From: CALFMR01 sp035550595
GTDB taxonomy: Bacteria; Acidobacteriota; Vicinamibacteria; Vicinamibacterales; SCN-69-37
Length of the DNA stretch: 20,388 bases
Reading direction: 5' to 3'
Assembly: GCA_035550595.1 (NCBI GenBank)
Contig: DASZOV010000022.1
Coordinates: forward strand, 1-20,388
Shown: positions 15,207-20,388 of the stretch, one piece after another
Layout of the letters: each line of letters starts with the position of its first letter
Position numbering within the stretch: the first letter of the stretch is position 1
Made by a program: the position numbers and the translations under genes
Notes under the pieces: model-generated
Told to the model about the DNA's origin: nothing
Seen by the model: only the letters and a program-made list of their open reading frames with translations
Databases searched by the model: none

Positions 15207-15839
15207 CTAGTCGGGCAGGGCGCGGCGGACGGCTCCGCTCACGACCCGCAGGGCGTCGAAAATCGACGCGCCGGTTCTCACTCCAGTCCGAACGATGGAC
15301 GTGCCGGTGCGCTTGAACGCGCCGGTGAGCATGCCAGGATCACCCTCGTCGCTCGTATCGACGGCGGCGAGCGAGGTGTGACTCGAAGCCAGGAACGCGT
15401 CGGGCGGCTGGATGGACACTTCCACGCCATCGGTATCGAGCGCCGTGTCCAGCGCCAGTCCGTCGGCATCGTCATCGGCCGGCGGGCGGTTCAGTCTGAC
15501 GGCCGGGATGGCTACGGCATCCACCACGCGCGAGACGAGGACGGCACGCGAGGCGTGGGTGCGGAGCGACGTATCGGTATCGGTCACGACCGGCGTTCGA
15601 ATCGCCGCGAGCCGCACGACGTCGGTAGGCTGAGGACGGGCGGACGGCATGTGGCCGAACGCACCGAGGGGCAGCGCCTGCAGGCCGTCGTCCGGTCCGG
15701 CGAGCGGCGCCGCGCTCACGGCCGGCATCGGCACGCGCGTCGGCCAATAGTCGACGAGCGCGCCAACCATGGCCAACACACCGAGGCCCACGAGGGCCAG
15801 AGTCTTGGCGTACAAATCGCGGAGGGAGTCGCCTCGCAC
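15207..15839 (-). CDS. Hypothetical single-span membrane-anchored protein
   Basis: A protein of 210 residues that I do not recognise. It has one hydrophobic segment (about 11-29) near the N-terminus, so it is probably anchored in the inner membrane with the rest outside, or exported. The body is low in aromatics and rich in A, D, T, V and P, with an acidic stretch near 121-137. The end (about 173-210, 'KRTGTSIVRTGVRTG' then 'IFDALRVVSGAVRRALPD') is basic and could be amphipathic. The start is a GTG at 15839 with no Shine-Dalgarno and an extended -10-like box 14 bases upstream. The frame has the strong third-position GC expected of real genes here, and the antisense alternatives lack signals. 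It lies between the czc operon and tlpA-like gene on the same strand. No function is proposed. Confidence 0.6.
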   Translation of the reverse strand: MRGDSLRDLYAKTLALVGLGVLAMVGALVDYWPTRVPMPAVSAAPLAGPDDGLQALPLGAFGHMPSARPQPTDVVRLAAIRTPVVTDTDTSLRTHASRAVLVSRVVDAVAIPAVRLNRPPADDDADGLALDTALDTDGVEVSIQPPDAFLASSHTSLAAVDTSDEGDPGMLTGAFKRTGTSIVRTGVRTGASIFDALRVVSGAVRRALPD

Positions 15840-15853
15840 GGCAGTCTCTGAAA

Positions 15854-15862
15854 AGTGTAGCA
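15854..15862 (-). promoter_or_regulatory. Extended -10 (TGCTACACT) before the hypothetical gene
   Basis: On the minus strand TGCTACACT fits TGnTAnnnT and ends 14 bases before the GTG at 15839, predicting a leader of only about 7-8 bases. No -35 is obvious. It is the most promoter-like sequence in the 198-base gap 15840-16037. Confidence 0.4.
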
Positions 15863-15979
15863 GTACCCGCCCGCGCCGGTGGGACGAAATGCGCCGCCGG
15901 CAAGGCCCCGTGCCGCGGTCCGTCAGCGCAGGCGCCAGCGACCGGAATCGCCGTCCATCCCGTGCGAGGGTCGGACCGG

Positions 15980-16011
15980 CGGCTGGGGGCGCCCCGATTG
16001 GACACCAGCCG
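15980..16011 (-). terminator. Possible GC-rich hairpin downstream of czcA
   Basis: CGGCTGG (15980-15986) pairs with CCAGCCG (16005-16011); the loop between them contains part of the palindrome GGGGCGCCCC. It lies 27-58 bases after the pump gene's stop in its direction of transcription. No T-run follows on the minus strand, so this is weak. Nothing else was found in the gap apart from the promoter-like box near 15854. Confidence 0.25.
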
Positions 16012-16037
16012 GGCGCGCAGGCGCAAGCGAAAATCGC

Positions 16038-19000
16038 TCAGACCTTCAGCACGTCCTCCCGGCGCGCGACGAGCACGTAGAGCACTGGCGCGAGGAAGAT
16101 CGACAGCGCCAGCCGCGAGATCAGGCCGCCGACGATGACAATGGCGAACGGCTTCTGCGAGTCGCTGCCGATGCCGGTCGACATCGCCGCGGGCAGGAGG
16201 CCGATGCACGCGACGAGCGCCGTCATCACGATCGGCCGCAGCCGCAGGAGCGACGCCTCGCGCGTGGCCGTCACGACGTCCTTCCCTTCCAGCCGAAGCT
16301 TGTTGATGAAGGAATAGAGGATGACGCTCGTCTGCACGGCAACGCCCATGAGCGCGATGAAGCCGAATCCGGACGACACGCTGAAGTGCGCGCCCGTCAG
16401 CACGAGCGCGAGCAGCCCACCGACCGGCACCGTCAGCACGACGCTGAACATGATGATGAGCGGGAACTTCAGGTTGCCGTAGAGCGCGAACAGGATGAGG
16501 AGGATCAGGACGACCGTCATCGGCACGATGACGAACATCTGAGACCGCGCGGCGAGATATTCCTGGAACTCGCCGCCCCAGTCGTACGTGTAGCCGATGG
16601 GCAACGGCACGGCCGCCTGCACCTGACGCCGCGCGTCCTGAACGGCACCGGCCAGATCGCGTCCCTCGACGCTGAACTGGATGCCGATGAACCGCGAGTT
16701 GGCCTCGCGGTAGATGAACGACGCGCCCTTGCTGACTTCAATCGTCGCGAACTGGCTGAGCGGCAGGTGCTGGCCGTCGGGCGTGGCGATGAGCAGGTTC
16801 TTGATCGCGTCCATGTTGCGGCGGAACGGCTCCTGCAACCGCACGACGAGGTCGAACTCGCGCTCGCCCTGGACGATCTGCGTCGCCGCCGTGCCGCCGA
16901 TCGCCGTCTCGATGAGCGCGTTGATGTCGGCGACGTTCAACCCGTAGCGCGCGATCTCCGCGCGATTCGGTCGAATGGTCAGGCTCGGCTGCCCGAGCTC
17001 GCGCACGACCGTGATGTCGGTGATGCCGGGCACGTGCGAGATGATCTTGCGCACCGCTTCGGCTTTCGTCTCGAGCGTCTGCAGGTCGGGGCCGAAAATC
17101 TTCACCGCGAGACTGCTCTTCAGCCCGGTCTCCGCTTCGTCGACGGCGTCTTCGGCCGGCTGCGTGTAGTTGAAGATGATGCCGGGAAACGCCTCGAGCT
17201 TCTTGTCGATCGCGCGCGTGAGCTCGGCTTTGGTGTGGATGTCGCCCTGCCACGCCTTGTCGTTGTACGGCTTGAGACCGACGAAGTACTCATCGTTGTA
17301 GAACCCGATCGGATCGGTGCCCTCGTCGTCGCGGCCCAGCTCGTTCGCGACGGTCGTCACCTGCGGAAAGCTACGCAGAATGCTTCGCATCTGCGGTCCA
17401 AGCTTCGACGCTTCTTCAAAGGAGATCGTGTACGGCATCGTCGCTCGAATCCAGAGCGATCCTTCGTCGAGGTGCGGCATGAACTCGGCGCCGATGAACG
17501 GCACGAGCAGCAGCGACGCCGCAAAGATGACGACGCACACGCCCGTCGTCAGCCAGGGACGCGCGAGGCAGCGGTCGAGCGTGCGGTGATAGGCCGCTTC
17601 AATGCGCTTGTAGAACGCGACGTCCGGCTCCTTGACGTGCCGCCGCAGGAACCACGCGCAGAGCACGGGCAGGAGCGTCAACGCGCAGAGCAGCGCGCCG
17701 ACGAGCGCGAACGCCATCGTGTCGGCCATCGGCCGGAAGAGACGGCCCGATGGTCCCGTCAGCGCGTAGATCGGCAGGTACCCGGCGATGATGACCGCGA
17801 TCGCGTAGAAGATCGGCCGCTCGACGTCACGCGCCGCGTCGCGGATGACCTCGATCAGCCGATAGTCCGTGCCGTGCCGCGCGGCCAGCTCGCGGAAGAT
17901 GTTCTCCACCATGACGACCGCGCCGTCGACGATCATGCCGAAGTCGATCGCGCCAATCGACAGCAGGTTGGCTGGGATGTTCGCCCAGTCGAGACAGATG
18001 AACGAAAACAGCAGCGCGAAGGGAATCGTGACCGCGACGATGAGCGCCGTGCGCAGGCTGAACAGCAGCAGCCCGAGAATGACGAGCACGAGTACCATGC
18101 CACGCACGAGATTGCGCTCGACCGTGCGCGTCGTCTCCTGGATGAGATCGGTCCGGTCGTAGAACGGCACGATCTTCACGTCGGGCGGCAGCACGTCGCG
18201 ATTGAGCGCCTCGGTCATCGCGCGCACTTTCTTCAGCACGACCTGCGCCTGCTCGCCCGTGCGCATCAGCACGACGCCCTCGACGGCGTCGTCCTGGTTC
18301 ATGTAACCGAACTGCCCCAGCCGCGGCGCGTGCCCGATTTCGACCGTGGCCACGTCGTTGACCGTGACCGGAATGCCGTCGTGCGTCGCCACGACGACGC
18401 GGCCGATGTCGTCCGTGTTCGTGAGCCAGCCGATCCCGCGCACGTAGTAGAACTGGCCACCCTGCGAGTAGAACCCGCCGCCGGCGTTCGCGTTGTTGGC
18501 GGCGAGCTGATCGACCATCTGCGGCACGCTCACGCCGTAGGCGAACAGTTTGTTCGGATCGAGCAGCACCTGGTACTGCATCGTCGTGCCGCCGAGGCCG
18601 GAGAGATCCGCGACGCCAGGGATGGCCCGGTACTTCCGGCTGAGCACCCAGTCCTGCAGGATCTTCAGATCCTGGGCGGATCGATCGGGGCTTTGCAGCA
18701 CGTAGCGGTAGATGAGGCCGCTCGGACTGAAGAGCGGTGACATCTCGGGCGAGACGCCGTCGGGCACGTCGGCGCTCGGAATCCGCTCGAACGCCTGCTG
18801 ACGCGCGAAGTACGGATCGGTGCCGAACGCGAAGTTCATCGTGATCGACGACAACCCGTAGAGCGAGATCGATCGCAGCGCCTCGAGCTGCGGGATGCCG
18901 TTCATCTCGACTTCGAGCGGGATCGTGATGAGCCGTTCGACTTCCTCCGCGGCATGGCCCGGCCACTGCGAGACGATCTGCACGCGCGGCGGCGCGAGAT

Positions 19001-19121
19001 CCGGATACGCGTCGATCGGCAGGCGCTGGAACGAGACGATGCCCCAGATGGACAGCGCGATCATCGCCACGACGATGATGAACCGCTGGGAGAGCGCGAA
19101 CGAGACGATGCGAGAGATCAT
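16038..19121 (-). CDS. czcA: CzcA-type heavy-metal efflux RND transporter
   Basis: An inner-membrane proton-driven pump of 1027 residues, normal length for the heavy-metal-efflux RND family. It expels metal ions through a tripartite complex with a periplasmic adaptor and an outer-membrane channel. Visible features are the first span (about 13-31), the large periplasmic loop (32-335) and spans from about 336 onward. The fourth span carries DFGMIVDGAVVMVEN (393-407; D393, D399, E406), the proton-relay signature of the divalent-cation CzcA group. Copper/silver CusA pumps lack this DFG and DGA arrangement. A second loop follows to about 855 and the last spans end at about 1018. It begins 18 bases after the adaptor's stop. 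The exact metal (zinc, cobalt, nickel or cadmium) cannot be fixed from this. No metal sensor gene is in the window. Confidence 0.94.
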   Translation of the reverse strand: MISRIVSFALSQRFIIVVAMIALSIWGIVSFQRLPIDAYPDLAPPRVQIVSQWPGHAAEEVERLITIPLEVEMNGIPQLEALRSISLYGLSSITMNFAFGTDPYFARQQAFERIPSADVPDGVSPEMSPLFSPSGLIYRYVLQSPDRSAQDLKILQDWVLSRKYRAIPGVADLSGLGGTTMQYQVLLDPNKLFAYGVSVPQMVDQLAANNANAGGGFYSQGGQFYYVRGIGWLTNTDDIGRVVVATHDGIPVTVNDVATVEIGHAPRLGQFGYMNQDDAVEGVVLMRTGEQAQVVLKKVRAMTEALNRDVLPPDVKIVPFYDRTDLIQETTRTVERNLVRGMVLVLVILGLLLFSLRTALIVAVTIPFALLFSFICLDWANIPANLLSIGAIDFGMIVDGAVVMVENIFRELAARHGTDYRLIEVIRDAARDVERPIFYAIAVIIAGYLPIYALTGPSGRLFRPMADTMAFALVGALLCALTLLPVLCAWFLRRHVKEPDVAFYKRIEAAYHRTLDRCLARPWLTTGVCVVIFAASLLLVPFIGAEFMPHLDEGSLWIRATMPYTISFEEASKLGPQMRSILRSFPQVTTVANELGRDDEGTDPIGFYNDEYFVGLKPYNDKAWQGDIHTKAELTRAIDKKLEAFPGIIFNYTQPAEDAVDEAETGLKSSLAVKIFGPDLQTLETKAEAVRKIISHVPGITDITVVRELGQPSLTIRPNRAEIARYGLNVADINALIETAIGGTAATQIVQGEREFDLVVRLQEPFRRNMDAIKNLLIATPDGQHLPLSQFATIEVSKGASFIYREANSRFIGIQFSVEGRDLAGAVQDARRQVQAAVPLPIGYTYDWGGEFQEYLAARSQMFVIVPMTVVLILLILFALYGNLKFPLIIMFSVVLTVPVGGLLALVLTGAHFSVSSGFGFIALMGVAVQTSVILYSFINKLRLEGKDVVTATREASLLRLRPIVMTALVACIGLLPAAMSTGIGSDSQKPFAIVIVGGLISRLALSIFLAPVLYVLVARREDVLKV

Positions 19122-19139
19122 GGACGGCGACCTCGCGCG

Positions 19140-20309
19140 TCAGGACCGGTGACTGTTGGCGAACTGCAGGAACACGCTGCCCTGCGACACGACACGGTCG
19201 CCTTCGGCGAGGCCGGACGCGATCTCGACGCGGTCGTCCTGCTGGACGCCGAGCGTCACGCTGCGCTCGGCGAACCGGCCGGTGTCCACCTGCACGTAGA
19301 CGAACGGAAAATTCTCGTCGTCGTACAACACCGCGGCGACCGGCACGGTCAGCACCGAACGACTGGCGGGATCGTGGATCGTGACGTCCACGAACATGTC
19401 CTTCTTCAGCCGCGAGTCGGGATTGCGCGTGACGACGCGCACGGGCGTCGTGCGCGTGGCGGGATCGATCACGTCGCCGATGTAGCCGACGGTACCGGTG
19501 AAGGGCTTCGGAAATGACGCGGTCTGCACGTCCACCCGGTCCTTCAGTCGCACGGCGTTCAGATCCTTCTCGTAGACGTGCGCCTGCACCCAGACGGTCG
19601 ACGGATCGGTGATGACGAACGCGACGGTCGATCCGGCTTCGATGACCTGGCCGGGCAACACGAGGCGTTCGACGATCGTGCCGCCAATCGGGGCGCGCAT
19701 GGACAGCTCGGGCCGGATCGGCACGTTCTGTTCTTCGGCCTGTTGCAGGTCCGCGTCGCTCACGCCGAGGATGCGCAGCGCCTGGCGCGCGGCCTCGAGG
19801 TCGGTGCCGGCGTCGTTGTAGGCCGCCTCGGTCTCTTCGAACTCGCGCTGGGAGATCGCCTTGTGGTCGAGCAGATCGCGATCACGCTTGAGCGTCCGCT
19901 CGGCCAGATCGCGCTGGTTCTGCGCCTTGCGGAACGCCGAGATCGCGCCGTTCACGTCGGGACTCGAGACGTACAGCAGCGGATCGCCGGCCTTCACGCG
20001 ATCGCCGGTGTCGACGACGAGGCGCGTGATCGGGCCGCTCACCTGCGTGATGGCCTGCGCCGTGTGATCGTTGTCCCAGTCGACGGTGCCCGTCGTGCGC
20101 ACCAGGCTCGTCCACGTCATCTTCTGAACGGGCTCGATGGCGATGTGCGCGAGTTGATCGGCTGGCACCGAGAAATATCCCGCGCCGCCCGTGCCCGACG
20201 TGGCGGCCTGTCCTGCCGGCGCGGGCGGTGTCGTACTGCCGCACGCCGCGACCGCGATCGCCGCGGCCACCGCAGCCGCTGCCGTCGTCGTCCGTGTCCT
20301 CGAAGTCAT
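19140..20309 (-). CDS. czcB: CzcB-type periplasmic adaptor lipoprotein (membrane fusion protein)
   Basis: An RND adaptor of 389 residues that bridges the pump and outer-membrane channel. An alanine-rich signal peptide ends in the lipobox VAAC (C23), so it is probably a lipoprotein. Domains in order: a first biotinyl-lipoyl-like half (about 84-116, 'GPITRLVVDTGDRVKAGDPL'), a coiled-coil alpha-hairpin (about 117-197), the second lipoyl half (about 203-235), a beta-barrel (about 237-312) with the adaptor hallmark DPATRTTPVR (282-291), and a membrane-proximal domain to the end. I see no His-rich or multi-Met metal-binding N-terminus as in CzcB or CusB of the best-studied systems. The ATG at 20309 overlaps the stop of the channel gene in an ATGA junction, suggesting translational coupling. 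AGGTGA upstream serves as ribosome binding site. Confidence 0.93.
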   Translation of the reverse strand: MTSRTRTTTAAAAVAAAIAVAACGSTTPPAPAGQAATSGTGGAGYFSVPADQLAHIAIEPVQKMTWTSLVRTTGTVDWDNDHTAQAITQVSGPITRLVVDTGDRVKAGDPLLYVSSPDVNGAISAFRKAQNQRDLAERTLKRDRDLLDHKAISQREFEETEAAYNDAGTDLEAARQALRILGVSDADLQQAEEQNVPIRPELSMRAPIGGTIVERLVLPGQVIEAGSTVAFVITDPSTVWVQAHVYEKDLNAVRLKDRVDVQTASFPKPFTGTVGYIGDVIDPATRTTPVRVVTRNPDSRLKKDMFVDVTIHDPASRSVLTVPVAAVLYDDENFPFVYVQVDTGRFAERSVTLGVQQDDRVEIASGLAEGDRVVSQGSVFLQFANSHRS

Positions 20310-20388
20310 GGCATCACCTGTTTTCCGACGGCGAGGTTGATCTGCTGCACGCTCGTCATGTACGCGGCGAGCGCCTGCAGATAGCCCA
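20306..20388 (-). CDS. czcC: C-terminal end of a TolC/CzcC-type outer-membrane efflux protein (partial)
   Basis: Only the last 26 codons and stop are inside the window; the gene continues beyond the right edge. The peptide reads GYLQALAAYMTSVQQINLAV then GKQVMP. It has the Y..AL..Y..S......AVG pattern that ends the last helix of outer-membrane efflux proteins. Its TGA stop (20306-20308) overlaps the adaptor's ATG as ATGA. Position directly upstream of an adaptor and RND pump is the standard czcCBA order, which supports the call more than the short peptide does. Confidence 0.75.
   Translation of the reverse strand, partial: GYLQALAAYMTSVQQINLAVGKQVMP

Noticed and set aside
15879..18740. A 953-codon open frame on the plus strand opposite the RND pump
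   Set aside because: Its translation is a run of D, R, E, H and V typical of antisense to a high-GC gene; it lacks a fold signature, and the minus-strand frame is an unmistakable CzcA.
16038..20388. Copper/silver Cus system
   Set aside because: The pump has the divalent-cation DFG/DGA motif and neither pump nor adaptor shows the methionine-rich features expected of Cus proteins.

Overview
This is a high-GC, densely coded bacterial chromosome segment. The gene mix suggests a free-living, soil-type heterotroph, and Acidobacteriota (Vicinamibacteria-like) is my best guess. The clues are secreted sugar enzymes, solitary Ku, many GT-C-like membrane proteins, GTAGGGG-type palindromic repeats, and starts that often lack a Shine-Dalgarno but have a TAnnnT box just upstream. 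The taxonomy is inferred, not shown. No RNA genes, CRISPR arrays, insertion sequences or prophage genes were seen. No gap between genes exceeds 300 bases; the three largest (1442-1721, 8619-8827, 15840-16037) are described as features.

Layout: 26-1441 (+) is a PilZ-domain protein followed by a MinD/FlhG-type ATPase. A repeat cluster (1484-1725) separates it from a leftward pair, galM-like mutarotase then serB (4157 to 1722). The mutarotase is divergent from a secreted glycoside hydrolase family 2 enzyme (4276-6084), so these two look like an extracytoplasmic glycoside-degrading unit. A calcineurin-like phosphoesterase (6878 to 6099, -) is divergent from a nucleotidyltransferase-fold protein and Ku (6926-8618, +), the NHEJ end-binding protein. 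A second repeat cluster (8629-8779) follows. Then come two large polytopic membrane proteins of GT-C-like appearance (8828-12893) and cystathionine beta-synthase (12901-14274).

The right part is leftward: a partial CzcC-type outer-membrane factor running off the window edge, a CzcB-type lipoprotein adaptor and a CzcA-type RND pump (20388 to 16038) form a tight heavy-metal efflux operon. It is followed by an unrecognised single-span protein (15839 to 15207) and a secreted TlpA-like thioredoxin-fold protein (15124 to 14285).

Most genes are conventional. The most interesting signals are non-coding. Copies of one palindromic element lie 7 kb apart and differ by a compensatory base-pair change. 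One of them supplies the serB stop codon. TAnnnT boxes sit six to nine bases before several start codons, as expected for leaderless transcripts; before cystathionine beta-synthase the box includes the upstream gene's stop codon. The nucleotidyltransferase-Ku pair beside a phosphoesterase is the best candidate for an undescribed functional association, but it rests on context only.
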